A DNA stretch of 64,000 nucleotides from Clarireedia homoeocarpa (lineage: Eukaryota > Ascomycota > Leotiomycetes > Helotiales > Rutstroemiaceae): assembly GCA_001465935.1 (NCBI GenBank), contig LNKV01000001.1, forward strand, positions 62,001 to 126,000. The letters run 5' to 3'. The position numbers and the translations under genes are program-made. The notes beneath the pieces were generated by a model. The model was not told the origin of the DNA, searched no databases, and worked only from the letters and a program-made list of their open reading frames with translations. Positions 24,839-35,661 of the stretch are shown in pieces. Positions within the stretch are counted from its first letter, which is position 1, and each line of letters starts with the position of its first letter.

Positions 24839-25934
24839 TCATCCACTTCTTCCAAGAGCTCTCTCCCACACAGCCAGTGTACTCTCCCAGACCTTAGCAC
24901 CGGCATTCTCCTTCCTATACGCCGGCAACACATCTCCATCCGGTGCGGTCTCGTCATCAGGCCCCAATCTATAAACACCATTTCCCTTCCCTTCCACATC
25001 AATCACCGAAGGCTTAGCCACTTGCACTCCATCTGGCAACTCCACAGTAGCCTTCGCCCCATTCGCTGGTGGGTATCTCGCACTTGTAGCAATAAATAGA
25101 CCCCTCTCTCCGGCTTCCTCCACCGTCGTCGAAAACAGATTAACAATCGGCAATATCGCCCATCTGAACACCATAGCTGGACCCCACAAAAACCCTTTCG
25201 TCGTCTTCATCAATCGATCAAGGACGCCCGTATCTACGAAACCGGGAAACTTATGCACGAAGCTGATTCCTGGCCACTGTTTGGCGAGCTCTTCGAACGC
25301 AAGAGTGGTTTGCGTGGTTCCGTTTTTGGCAGCTTTCATGGTGGAGAAGTTGTTCTTTACTTCGAGGTCGTCGAGATCGATGGCGCTTTCTTTGCCGCCG
25401 GCGAGGATAGATATTACACGGGGGTTTGGGGAGGCTTGGAGAAGCGTGAGAAGGTTATAGGCCAGGCGGAGACGCGAGTAGTAGCGAAGGGCATGGGGGA
25501 TATCAATTCCTTCGCTAGAATCTGAGGGTTTTGTTAGAGATAATCACGAGGGTGAGATGAGAAAGGAGGCACTCACCTAGTCGACCATCCCATGTTAAAT
25601 ATCCGGGACTTACGAAGACAAAGTCTACTTTCTTCTCCTTGCTTTTGATCTCATCGGAAATTACATCGACATTTTTGATGAGGGAGAGCTCCGTCTCCAT
25701 GAAGTTCAATTTGGCTGAGGGGTTGGACTTCTGGAGTTCATCTAGAAGTGGAGCAGCTGCTTTCTTGGAACGTCCGATGATGTATGCTGTTGGAGAGTTT
25801 GCATTTTTGACAAATGCTTTCAATGTTCCCATGCCTATGCCTGACGTTGCGCCAGCGAAAACAACTACCATGCCAGGGGCGCTGGTGGCTTTGAAGCTGG
25901 CATTTGAGGCGCGGACTGCTTTTATGGAAACCAT
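24839..25934 (-). CDS. Short-chain dehydrogenase/reductase-like protein, atypical
   Basis: Two exons on the minus strand, 25934-25577 and 25521-24839 (56-nt... intron 25576-25522), giving 346 residues. The N-terminal cofactor fold is clear: VVVFAGATSGIGMGTL (TGxxxGIG type, residues 24-38), then AYIIGRSKKAA and VDFVFVSPGYL. Exon 2 adds HALRYYSRLRLAYNLL, VISILAGGKES and FVHKFPGFVDTGVL (the PG-T block after the active site). No canonical Tyr-x3-Lys is visible at the expected place, where the sequence reads KNGTTQTTLAFEELAKQ; a YYSR lies elsewhere. Related fungal SDR-like proteins often flank secondary-metabolite genes, but none is adjacent here. Substrate unknown; likely NADP(H)-binding. Confidence 0.85.
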
Positions 25935-26611
25935 ATTGCACTTGCTCGGTCGAAGGAGATACGTTGAGGATAATGGGTAATAGAGTATGTGTGTTGGTGA
26001 AGTAGTGTAGCTCTTGAACAAGATGATCGATGGATGCAATGTGTATATGAAAAGGAAGATGTTCTTGAGAGTGATTGATGATGAATATTGGAAAAGAAAG
26101 TCTCTACCTACATTCCGGAGGATACTCAGCCTTTATATGATGCCATGTACTGGCGAACAATACTCCCACTTGGTTTTACGTAGGCATCCGGTATTGAAGC
26201 ATCTCGGATTCGTGAATTCACCAGGATCAATCCGAGGCACTGACCACTCATTGGGTTATCTCATCCCTTGCTTGCATGCTTGGTAATAGGCGTAAGACGG
26301 ACAATTGAATGCCTTCCAATAAGTTAATGAACAAGGTTGACATCAGCTTAATAATCGACGAAGAGCGAGGAGCGCGAATGTTGACCTTATTGCCATGGAC
26401 ATAGCGGGCGTTAACAGGAGAAAAGCGCATCCCGCATCCCGCATCCTGCAATCATATCTTGGGGATTTCAAAGGCTTAGAACTAACGAAAAACAGAAGTA
26501 CCCCACAATAGTTTTGCCCCGTGTGACCGCCTTGGATTAATCAGTATCGGCCTCGTCAAGATCAACCCAAACATTCATTCCCTCACGCAACACCACAAGA
26601 ATTGTCTACCC
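25935..26611. promoter_or_regulatory. Divergent promoter space of the SDR-like gene and ISA2
   Basis: 677 bases between two start codons. A CGCATCCCGCATCCCGCATCC triplicate-like stretch lies near 26427-26447. No gene is seen. Confidence 0.4.
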
Positions 26612-27608
26612 ATGGCGGCGCGCTCACTTACGCAGAACTGTTTGCGAGCGGCTTCACCGGCTACTTCTGTAGCCCAAGGTTGCCTGAAAACCACCGCTGC
26701 AGCTCGATCATTCCACCATAATACCCCGCTACCCGTACTTGAATTCCTCGCCCCACGCCTCCAACCATCCACAAACCGTCCCTCCCTCAAACGCATAACT
26801 ATTCCAGCAAAGACTCCGGCTCGAAACTTCTCAGATACTGGACGGCGCAAAGCTACGACTGTCGCTTTCAACCCGCGGAAGAACGAGGATGGAACAGAAC
26901 AAAAGATCGAGATCACTCCTCGAGCTGCAGAGGTACTTCTTCCAGCTTCCATGTACATCATTTATACAAGCTCGTAGCTTGTATCTAGCACATGTTAACC
27001 ATATTTTCGTACAGCGATTACAACAATTGCGTGCAAAAGAGAAGAATCCAAATCTTGCGCTTCGAGTAACAGTTCTCCCAGGTGGCTGTCATGGCTTTCA
27101 ATATGTGATGTCACTTTGTGATCTGCCAAAGGATATCTCGGGGGGTCTTTTCGATGGATCAGGCAATCCAGAAACTAAAGCTTCATCTTCAGCTATTGAA
27201 GAGGAATCTACTCCTGCGCTCAATACCTCATCCTCCGATCCTAACGCCGTACCTTCGCCAAGCCCCTCCTCCGAGATCCTCCCAAAAACGTTCACCAGAG
27301 AAGAAACCCCCCCGGCCCTCAACACATCTTCGGCTGATCCTAATGCTATGCCTTCTACCTCACCATCCTCCTCATCAAGCTCAACCTCGTCACCAACAAT
27401 GGATCTCCGCGAAGACGATACGGTATTTAGCTTCGTGGGAAAAGAGTCCCGGCCCGATGTCGTCATGGATGTATCCAGCCTTGATGCTCTAAAGGGAAGT
27501 AAGATCGACTACGAAATAAAATTGATCGGATCCGAATTCAAGATCGTTGATAATCCAGCTGCAATGAGTAGTTGTGGATGCGGGACGAGTTTTGAACTTA
27601 AGTTCTGA
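26612..27608 (+). CDS. ISA2: Mitochondrial iron-sulfur assembly protein Isa2 (IscA/HesB family)
   Basis: Two exons, 26612-26932 and 27015-27608, giving 304 residues. The N-terminal 75 residues are Arg/Ser/Ala-rich and lack acidic residues until late, fitting a mitochondrial presequence. The A-type scaffold signature is complete: GGCHGFQY (Cys132) and CGCG near the end (Cys294, Cys296). In this family the three cysteines bind Fe or Fe-S; Isa1/Isa2 with Iba57 build 4Fe-4S clusters for aconitase and lipoate synthase. Odd: a roughly 85-residue Ser/Pro/Thr-rich insertion (about residues 155-238) separates the first cysteine from the rest. It contains two near-identical 33-residue units, making the protein much longer than usual. 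Confidence 0.92.
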
Positions 27609-28348
27609 GTGATGGGAGAGATTGTGGATAATATGGATACCTTGTAACGATACGTTTTTTATTTGGATCATATTCATTTTACGCTACACAAGCTCCTGTG
27701 TGGCGGACGGGGTAGTCTACTTTTCTTGCATACTCGCTATTTGGCATGTCTACAAGAAGAGTGCAGGTATTTTTTATGGGGGTGTTTCCTAGCTACCAAT
27801 GCATAGGGAGCTTGAGGGGAAGAGACAGAGATCACTCTCAATACACAAAATTTTATAGAACATAGGATACGACACAGAACTCTACAGTTCTTGAGGTTTC
27901 TAAGGGGACTGATAGAACAATTGTATACTATACACTACAAAGTGCGAGTAGGGCTGCGTAAAGGCGCAGGAGAATTCATGCCACTACAAATACTATGCTA
28001 TATACAATAGAGAACTATGAATATACAGAACATGATCACAAATATTTATCTTCATGGTATTTATAGGCTTCCATTCAATAAGACACAAGGCACGAATGAA
28101 TACGAGCCACTAGAGAAGGAAGGATGCCAAAGGAACCGGGAAGATCATATCACAGAGCGATTTTGATGAAAAGACGGACACCGAGTAGAGACCGAAATGT
28201 ATGTGAAGTTCACGATGTAACATAATGTTTTACAATTGAATTCATGAAGAGTGTATCATTCTTTTTGCTTATACGCCGCGATGCCCAATAACGCTAAGCT
28301 AGAAAATACCCCAGTTCCCATTTTCCCCCTTCCCAACCATAATCAGAC
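27609..28348. other. Convergent space between ISA2 and uL30
   Basis: 740 bases that should carry both 3' UTRs. No gene or structured RNA is recognised. Confidence 0.5.
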
Positions 28349-29895
28349 TTAGTTCATTTGTCTGACCAAGGCGTTGATCTTGTCCTCACGGTTTCCGAGG
28401 TCACCTCCCAAGATGTAGTGATTGAATTTACGGGGACGGAAACCACCAGTTGGGTTGCTGAGCTTGAATGGCCAGAGGAAGTTGGCGGCTTGCTTGAAGT
28501 TGGGGCCGACAGTGTAGATCTCGTGGATCAAATCTTCGACACAGATAATACCATATTTGCCGAGGTTGGCCTCAACGATAGCATTGTCGGTAAGAGGGAT
28601 ACGTTGCTTGTCGACCTTTCCGTATCCGCGCTTGTAGACGAGCTCACGGACAGTTTTGAGGTTAGGATAACCGTAGGTGATCCATGGCTCGACAACCTTG
28701 AGCATTTCAAGGGTGGCCTTAGTCAAACGAACGAAAACACCATTGTTGATTTGGAGGAGACGGAGAAGTTGGAGGATCTTGCGGGGCTTTGGTGCGATCT
28801 TGTTGATACTGCAAACATGTATTTAGTTGATATTAATGCGGAGACGGTATGTGAAACTTACCCCTTGATACGGACAACGAATACCAACTTAGGCTCAGCT
28901 GGGATATAGAAGGATCCCTCTTGCTTAGCCACACGGTTGAGACGGATCTTCTCACGCTCCTCGTCACGGTACTCCTTGACGTACTTCTCGGCACGCTTGA
29001 AGATAACCTCACGCTTTGCCTTGTTGGCCTATTCGTGATCGTTAGTAACGAGTTTGAAGTAATATAGAACAACGATGCCATTGCGTTGAGACTTTGTCAG
29101 ACCCGAAAGATGGTTAATTTGACAACATCGACCGTAGAGTCTAGTCCAAATTAAGGTTGTTATGCATCATAGAAGTGCTCAAGCATTGTATGGCATCGTG
29201 TTGTAAAATCCAACGTACCTTCTTGACCTCGGCGATCTTGGCCTCACGCTCCTCTCTTTCCTTTTGCTGACTCTTGCGCTTCTTCAAGAGAGTCTCAGGG
29301 ATAAGGACTTGGTCCGCGGAAGGGGTGCTTCTATCTCAAATATTAGTCTTGTGTCCCGCATACTAAATGTATGGAGAAGAGCGCCGAGTGGGAATTGCAG
29401 CTATAGCGCAGCATTCTCGCAAAAGGCAGACTCGACTGTAATAATTTTGATCGGTGAAAACTTCATTGGTCGCATCGATCCCACTTCTGCGCGCAAAGGT
29501 AGGTCCAATGTTACTCAATTGAATTCATTCTCAACCGACAAATCCTCGGACATAGTCCAAGAGAAATGCACAGCACTTTTTAATGTTTCATGGCCCGCCC
29601 GAGACGATTCACTACTACACTGCTGTGCGGCAATTGATTTAGAGGAGAAGACTTGCATCTTCAACCTCAACACCCCGTACTACATCTCTCGCAGCGCAAA
29701 TCCGTAAGATTTGAATCAACGAGGGAGTAGCTCAGGACAGATCGAGCTGGTACCCATATTGCTATTGGAGACTCTGGAGCCGAATTTCAACAGCTTAGGT
29801 TGCCAGCTTTCGAGAGGAACGCGACTATATCTGAATCCATCACAATCGATCGGCTCTTCAAAGGAGCTTGGAAAGAGTTCTTACGTGGCAGGCAT
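28349..29895 (-). CDS. RPL7: 60S ribosomal protein uL30 (L7)
   Basis: Four exons on the minus strand: 29895-29885, 29330-29219, 29028-28862 and 28808-28349, giving 249 residues. The 11-nt first exon encodes MPA plus two bases of a Thr codon; the joined start reads [23 protein letters not shown], the usual L7 N terminus. Then come a basic helical region ([17 protein letters not shown]), [24 protein letters not shown] across a splice junction, [16 protein letters not shown] and [15 protein letters not shown]. It binds 25S rRNA/5S region of the large subunit. Introns are 554, 190 and 53 nt. The second hosts a C/D-box snoRNA. The long first intron after a tiny exon is typical of regulated ribosomal genes, but the exon-1 assignment rests on frame and splice signals alone. 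Confidence 0.93.
29086..29182 (-). ncRNA. C/D-box snoRNA in RPL7 intron 2, guide for 25S rRNA
   Basis: Read on the minus strand, a terminal stem pairs TTGAG-C-ACTT with AAGT-CTCAA (one bulge). Inside it lie a C box AUGAUGC (consensus RUGAUGA, last base off) and a D box CUGA (plus-strand 29097-29100). Directly upstream of the D box is ACCAUCUUUCGGGU, complementary over 14 nt to the conserved 25S rRNA segment ACCCGAAAGAUGGU. By the D+5 rule the methylated base is the G of CCCGAAAG, equal to yeast G805. Yeast RPL7A and RPL7B introns host snR39 and snR59, which target A807 two bases away, so the host gene and target neighbourhood are conserved. A weak C'/D' pair may exist in the middle. Confidence 0.82.
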
Positions 29896-30271
29896 CGTGG
29901 CGGATTGTCGATTTTCGATGTCGGTGTCGTTGTCGAAAAGAAGTCGAGTAGATAAACGAAAAAAGTTCGTGCTGAGAAAAGTTGTGGGCAAAATTGTCTA
30001 GGGTTCTCGCTTGTGCGGCGCTACTTATTTTTTTGGGCTAGTGGATCTTAACTTCACATCATGTGATTTTTCCCGAAGTGATCATCAGAGTCGGAAAAAA
30101 ACCAATTAGATGCCTATGAAATATACATTCTCCTCGCCTGTGGCTAGTTGATGTTTTAAGGACTCGCAGTTTTGATATCTTCACGTATGATTATATCTGG
30201 AGTATTGGAATTGTCGGCTTCCCACAACTCTCTACTTCTCTATCCAATTCCGTTCTACTCCGTTATTCGCA
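29896..30271. promoter_or_regulatory. Shared divergent promoter of uL30 and the RCC1-repeat gene
   Basis: 376 bases between start codons. Contains CATCATGTGAT near 30057 and CT-rich sequence just before the RCC1-repeat start. No known motif can be assigned with confidence. Confidence 0.45.
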
Positions 30272-31351
30272 ATGGCCACATTATATGCCATTGGATCAAA
30301 TGGATTAGGCCAACTGGGAATCGGTCATAAAGAAGACGTGTCGGTACCGAAACAGGTATTGTTTGATGGAGATGGTCCAACGGGCATCAAGCAAATTAGA
30401 GCGGGGGGTAATCATACCCTCATATTATCAACGACGGGTAAACTTTACTGTTCGGGTGAATCACTGCATGGTGCTTGTGGGTTGAGCTCAGAAGAATATT
30501 CTACGGTATTCACGGTTGCGAAAGTCACGCAAGGATCTTCATTATTACAGTCATATACCACTTTTTGTGCTGCTACATGGCAAGCTTCTATAATTATCCA
30601 GAAAGATGAGAACGGCCACGCGACAAAAGTATTCACGTTTGGGACAGGCAATAAGGGTGAGTTAGGCCTTGGGGAGTTCATCTTCCGAACCTCAAAGCCT
30701 CAATTAATACCAAACTTCCCCCCTTCTGGCCTGGAGATTGTAGATCTTGCTGCATCCGTGTCTCATGTGGTCGCAGTGTTAAATAACGGGGACGTATATG
30801 GCTGGGGTAGCGGCCGGAAAGGACAGTTAGGCGAGCCTGAAGGGATATACCAGTCTCCCCGCAAGATTGAAAATCTTGGCTTCAAAGTCGTTCGAGTTGT
30901 TTGTGGACAAGAATTTACCTATCTGTTGGGAGAATCTGGGACTGGCCAACATAAGATTCTGGGTTCTGATAAACGGAATATTAAATCATCGACACCAAGC
31001 AAAGCACCGGCATGGAAGGACGTTGGAGCTGGGTGGGGAAGCATTGGATTGTTACAGAGCGATGGAAATCTCATCTCCTGGGGGAGGGATGATCATGGCC
31101 AACTGGCCCCTACAAATCTTTCACCAGTATCTCAGATTGCTATCGGGAGTGAGCACGGTGTGGCACTTACGTCTGAGGGTGATGTGTGTGCATGGGGTTG
31201 GGGTGAGCACGGCAACTGTGGTCCAGGTACGACAAATGGAGACGTGAAGGGTCGATGGAATGTGGTAACCTCATCCAAATATTTGCCACCAGACACTAAA
31301 ATATCTTATATTGGTGCTGGGTGTGCTACCAGCTGGATTTTCTTGAGCTGA
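30272..31351 (+). CDS. RCC1-repeat protein, Ats1-like
   Basis: Single exon, 359 residues. The chain is built from RCC1-type blades, seen as repeated GxNxxGQLGxG-like starts: YAIGSNGLGQLGIGH, TFGTGNKGELGLGEF, GWGSGRKGQLGEP, SWGRDDHGQLAP and AWGWGEHGNCGPG, each preceded by a short VAVLNNGDVY/HGVALTSEGDV-type strand. This makes a seven-bladed-propeller type fold. It opens directly with blade sequence and ends with CATSWIFLS, like yeast Ats1, which works with Kti11 in the elongator/diphthamide context. It is too short and too different from RCC1 itself to be the chromatin Ran exchange factor. Partner unknown here. Confidence 0.82.
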   Translation: MATLYAIGSNGLGQLGIGHKEDVSVPKQVLFDGDGPTGIKQIRAGGNHTLILSTTGKLYCSGESLHGACGLSSEEYSTVFTVAKVTQGSSLLQSYTTFCAATWQASIIIQKDENGHATKVFTFGTGNKGELGLGEFIFRTSKPQLIPNFPPSGLEIVDLAASVSHVVAVLNNGDVYGWGSGRKGQLGEPEGIYQSPRKIENLGFKVVRVVCGQEFTYLLGESGTGQHKILGSDKRNIKSSTPSKAPAWKDVGAGWGSIGLLQSDGNLISWGRDDHGQLAPTNLSPVSQIAIGSEHGVALTSEGDVCAWGWGEHGNCGPGTTNGDVKGRWNVVTSSKYLPPDTKISYIGAGCATSWIFLS

Positions 31352-31557
31352 TCATGGCCTAATTGCCCCCACGGCATATCCGCCAAGGTGGCCTTATTAC
31401 GATTATTTTTGACGTTAGAGCTGTCATAGGATATATGCTCACCCTTGGGGATGAGCAAGTGTAGAGCAGGCGGAGGTTCAGCTGTACGATTTCCGTCAAA
31501 ATTTTGATGGGCATATTGCAGTCTCTTGACCCGGGCTATTGAGCCGCTATCCCAGGA

Positions 31558-33222
31558 TCATTCGTCGAAAAGGCCACGAAGCTATTTTGTCAGTCAGCTG
31601 GTCAAGGTGAAATGAGGGAAAAACTTGCCTGTGACAATCTTTGCGTTGGTGCTAAACGTTGTGTCGGGATTGTTACATAGTTCTGCACCTGATCCTCTGG
31701 GCCTTCGGGCTGACTCTTGTTTTGGGTATCTTGCAAACGGCGACTTGGATTACTGGCCAAGGACTCCTGATGAAAAGTTGGATTAGCACGATCCTGACGA
31801 GAATGTCACAGCAAACTTACATCTACATTTGCATCCCATAGTAGCATCTCATTCTCTTCATCATGATCCACAGGGTCCCATCTCCGATCATCGTCAGCCT
31901 CTGGGAAGAAGAGAGCCTGTGACTGTAAACTGGGTTCAGAAGGTGGTGGAGATGGCCTAGTAATCTTTCGTCTTGTGCTCTCTCGGGTCAAACTTGGGGC
32001 AGGGGCTGGTGGTGGAGGCATTTCAGAGTCGGCTCGGGCCCGCTTCAAGCTTGATGTCGCCTCTAAAGTCGGTCTTGTAGCAGGCCGTTTGGAAGAAGCT
32101 CGTGCAGCGTTTACAGCTGGAGTTGCCGATGCTGCTCTAGATTCGCCTGTTGTCATAAGGATGAATTCGCACAGAATTCCCTCATCACTGTATGTAAGCT
32201 GCATTGGTTTTGTAGGTTGCGAGTACATCGCTCTAACATTGGTGTTGGTAATACCGGCATGAGAGATGATGGACTTGAAATCTTTCACACTAATGACTAT
32301 ATGGAGTTGTTCATCCACAGAAAACTCGACAAATTCGTGTGTATCTACTGCGATGGTCGTTCGCAAGGGCTGCTTCAAGACTTCTATGAACGTCTCAGTG
32401 TTGTATTCAGGCAAATTGGCGATTCCAACATACCGGTTCCTGACATAATCTTTTCTGTGAAACTGGTAAGACTTACACGGCCATCAGCAGAATATATATC
32501 AAGCTGTTCGGTTCCAGGCCCAAAGTGTTCTGCAAATTCACGCAGGGTTTTGGACGAGATTGACCAAGTGCTGTTGGCGCTCTCTCTAGAGAACAGGGCG
32601 TGCAGAGGAGGGACGGCTTCGAAGGTTAATCGATAGGTCTTCAGTACGCCTGGATTGTCTCCATTATTAGTTAAGGTACGGGTAGTACTGTATTGGTCGA
32701 ATCGTACCATGCCTGCAGAAAATCTTTGCAATGAAACGACTCTTGGTCTTGCCATCCCCATCCTCTATTGAAACATCGCATCTCTCAATGGCTGTATCTC
32801 TTTCTCTAGAAGCGTCACCGCTCGGGCGGCCTTTGAAAACCAAAAGTAGTGCCTAATGGCAGTATGTGAGAAGGGAAACTTGCCAAATGAGAGACAATGA
32901 CGGACCTTATTATAAATCCTGCATGTGAACTTGTCCGCCGTTTGACGACCACCACGCACAGGCATATATTGGTATTTGGAAAAGAATTTATTTCCAACCA
33001 AGGTGAAGGATGCATAAGCTGATTTTGTCGAGTTGAGTGTAGTCAAATTCAGCTGTGGTCGGCATTAGTCCATCAACTCTTGCAAGTGGATTTTGATCAT
33101 GAATATACTTTACTGTGTGTAGCCTCGATGGATACCGTCTCATTGAATTTCCCAAGACACACGAGGGCATCGTGAAATTTACCCAAAGCTTCGGGGTTAA
33201 GAGAGAAAGCGAGAATCGCCAT
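31558..33222 (-). CDS. RAD9: DNA damage checkpoint clamp subunit Rad9
   Basis: Seven exons on the minus strand: 33222-33109, 33052-32906, 32852-32708, 32649-32434, 32383-31821, 31766-31629 and 31581-31558, giving 448 residues. The PCNA-like part shows MAILAFSLNPEALGKFHDAL, LNSTKSAYASFTL, CDVSIEDGDGKTKSRF, TYRLTFEAV, TSFTEKI, EVLKQPLRTTIAVDT and CEFILMT. The C-terminal tail is Ser/Pro/Arg-rich with APTQRLSQ and a last 8-codon exon giving LRGLFDE. Known: Rad9-Hus1-Rad1 is the 9-1-1 clamp loaded at damaged DNA; the phosphorylated Rad9 tail recruits the TopBP1 homologue. The last intron begins GCAAGT, a GC-AG intron. The promoter region shared with the F-box gene contains three ACGCG motifs. Confidence 0.93.
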
Positions 33223-33602
33223 CGTGCCGTCAACGTAACTTTACTAGACGAGCAATGTTCAGATCTCCCTCAACGATCATACCACGATGTCCTATCCATC
33301 ACAAAAAATTCTCTTAATTTGCTGTTGATTAAGAAAGTTGTATCTGGGTATCGCCCCGTGTAATCAAGTAGTAAAGCCTATCACGTGCTTTCGTCGCGAA
33401 TAGAATCGCGTGTGGCAGCCTATGACGCGCTTTTCTCAGACTGCCCCGCGTCCCTCAAAACAAAGCGACATTTTGTGTATCCTTAGTTAATATCAATCCA
33501 GTTCTTTTATTCAATGAGGATGAAGGCTCTGTAACGAATTTAGGTAGAAGCACTAGTGTTTACGATCCACGAGGATAAAATCATCGAAACTGCACGAATT
33601 TC
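33223..33602. promoter_or_regulatory. Divergent RAD9/F-box promoter with three MCB-like motifs
   Basis: The ACGCG core (either strand) occurs at 33407-33411, 33425-33429 and 33447-33451, within 45 bases. MBF/DSC1 of yeasts binds ACGCG(T) boxes upstream of G1/S genes. A palindromic CACGTG also lies at about 33382. The binding is inferred. Confidence 0.55.
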
Positions 33603-35433
33603 ATGATGGCTGCCGTCGAGACCAATATCCAGACCCCGGCTACTCTTCCCAGTCCGGGACGAGTAATTATGTCCGACACACACAAAATCATGACCCTACC
33701 TGCTGATATTCTACTCCAAGTGTGCGAGGAACTGGGAAACCAACTTGATTTTGGAACCCTCTTCAATTGCGCCTTGTCTGGCAGGCAATTGGCTGGTTCG
33801 GCTCTGTTGTGGTTGTATAGGTGGATTGTGTGCAATCAGACATCGGATTGGATCTATACTGACCATCTGCAGAATACACAACGAGTACCTACGGATCGTG
33901 AGTAGTGAAGGAGATGCGCCCGAATGGGCAGAAACACAAAACCGCAACTCTCGATCGAGCCCAGTGTCAAGATGGGCATTGTTGTGGAAGTCTGTCATAC
34001 GATCGAGCTTAGGAGCCACTTCACATCCATATTGTCTATACATACGGTCACTTGATTTAAGCAATCTCTCGCTGCTACTGGAAGATCCTGTGTTTCGAAC
34101 GTCTACGGTGGACGACTTCTTCGGGGATGAAATGGCAGAGTTTTTGAGCATAGACGGAACACCTCACAGACGGTCGAAGCGGAATGGTCGTGCGCCAGTG
34201 CGACTTAATTCTGGAATCATTCTCAACCTTATAGGGGAGTCGATTACTAGATATGTGAGTGAACGCGCAGACGTGAACCATACAACGGTTGCATTAGAAC
34301 AACTTTCTGGTGATATTACGTCTGTTGCGTTACCGATTTGGGTTGGGCGCCTGTCGAGACTACGTTCGATGACGATATGGGACGGACAGGCACTCAACAA
34401 AAGTGTCGCAGATGCTATCCTAAAGCAGTGTCCTAATTTTGAAGAGGTTCGAATCTGGCTGTGCGGGGACGATACAGACCAAATACCTGCCTCCTTCATA
34501 GAAGGACTCAAGCCGAACAGTCTTGTTTCGGTTGAGGTTCTTTCCCACTGTAAAGTCGGCCCGGCATTTCTTGCAGCCTTGAGCCACCATTCCAAATCAC
34601 TGAAAAACCTGAAGCTTCTGAGTTTGAAAACAGAAGCCATCAAGAATTTAAATCTTCTCCAGCAGTGTACAAGTCTCGAAGTACTTGACATTGAGGATGC
34701 AGAGCGGGTTGTTGACCTAGAAAGCACCGAGAACGATGTCTTTCTCGAGGTTGTAGAATGGCTAGGTCGTTGCGACAAGCTCCGGGAGTTGGCCATGAAG
34801 AAAGTCGTCAGTGCACCGGCGATCCTTAGTCGGGTCTGTCTTCACAACAACATACGTCTTAAAAGATTGGAAGTGCATGGTCCTGCTCTTGTCACCGGTT
34901 CCGAGTTCTACCGGGCACTTTCTCATCAAACGGATCTAGAAGACCTTGCTCTTCGTGGCAGTTCAGACGACGTCTTCAGGTCTCTAGATGAAATTTCCAA
35001 TGTTGTTGCATCCATCTCACATCTTACAAAGCTCAAGGAACTCACCATCGCAGAATCATTCGAGTTTTTCAGCAGTTCGGAGATCAGGCGCCTGGCCAAT
35101 AATCTACCTCTTCTTGAAAAATTTCATTTCTCGGGGTATGGCGTAGGAGATGAGATTCTCCCCCACCTAGCAAACTTACACTATTTACGAGACTTAAATA
35201 TTGCTGCAGTGACCAGTTTCACCCGGGATGGCCTACTGAGCTATATTTCCACCCTACGGGATACGAATCAAGGTCTCCAGTTGTCAGTTTTATGTCAGAA
35301 TGCAGACTTTGATTTGGGAGGATTGGAAGAACAGCTCATTCGAGAGGCAATTTCAGCGAAGGTAGGCGGAAGGTTTGACTACCAATTGCTGAGGGAGGCG
35401 GCCGAGTCGGAGTTTGACTCGGCGTCGGATTAA
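33603..35433 (+). CDS. F-box protein with leucine-rich-repeat-like C terminus
   Basis: Two exons, 33603-33820 and 33873-35433, giving 592 residues. Joining them restores ALLWLYRIHNEYLR. The F-box lies at about residues 28-75: LPADILLQVCEELGNQLDFGTLFNCALSGRQLAGSAL. The rest has irregular leucine-rich units (LRSMTIWDGQALN, LKNLKLLSLKTEAIKNL, LEVLDIEDAERV, LKELTIAESFEFF, LRDLNIAAVTSF), spaced roughly 25-35 residues. Such proteins are substrate adaptors of SCF ubiquitin ligases through Skp1. The second exon is unbroken over 1.5 kb. Two ATGs in a row mark the start. Filamentous fungi carry many such genes, with rapidly changing LRR parts; the substrate cannot be guessed. Confidence 0.87.
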
Positions 35434-35661
35434 AATCGTTTTTATTGGGCTAGATAGGTTTGGTTTGGTTGGAAGGCTGGGAATTCCTTGGAGTTATGTT
35501 AGCTGATCTACTGAGCACGGTGATGACGGTTGTCTTGGGAGTACTATACTGGGTCGAGATATTAATACTATGTGGATTATAACTTTAGATAATGTATTCT
35601 GCTGTGGCTACGCTCATCCAATGGCACCCTAGTCTTAAATGCTATCCACATACTCAAAAAC

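Noticed and set aside
29264..29707. 147-codon plus-strand frame overlapping RPL7
   Set aside because: Lies over RPL7 exon 2 and intron 1 on the opposite strand; no domain features.
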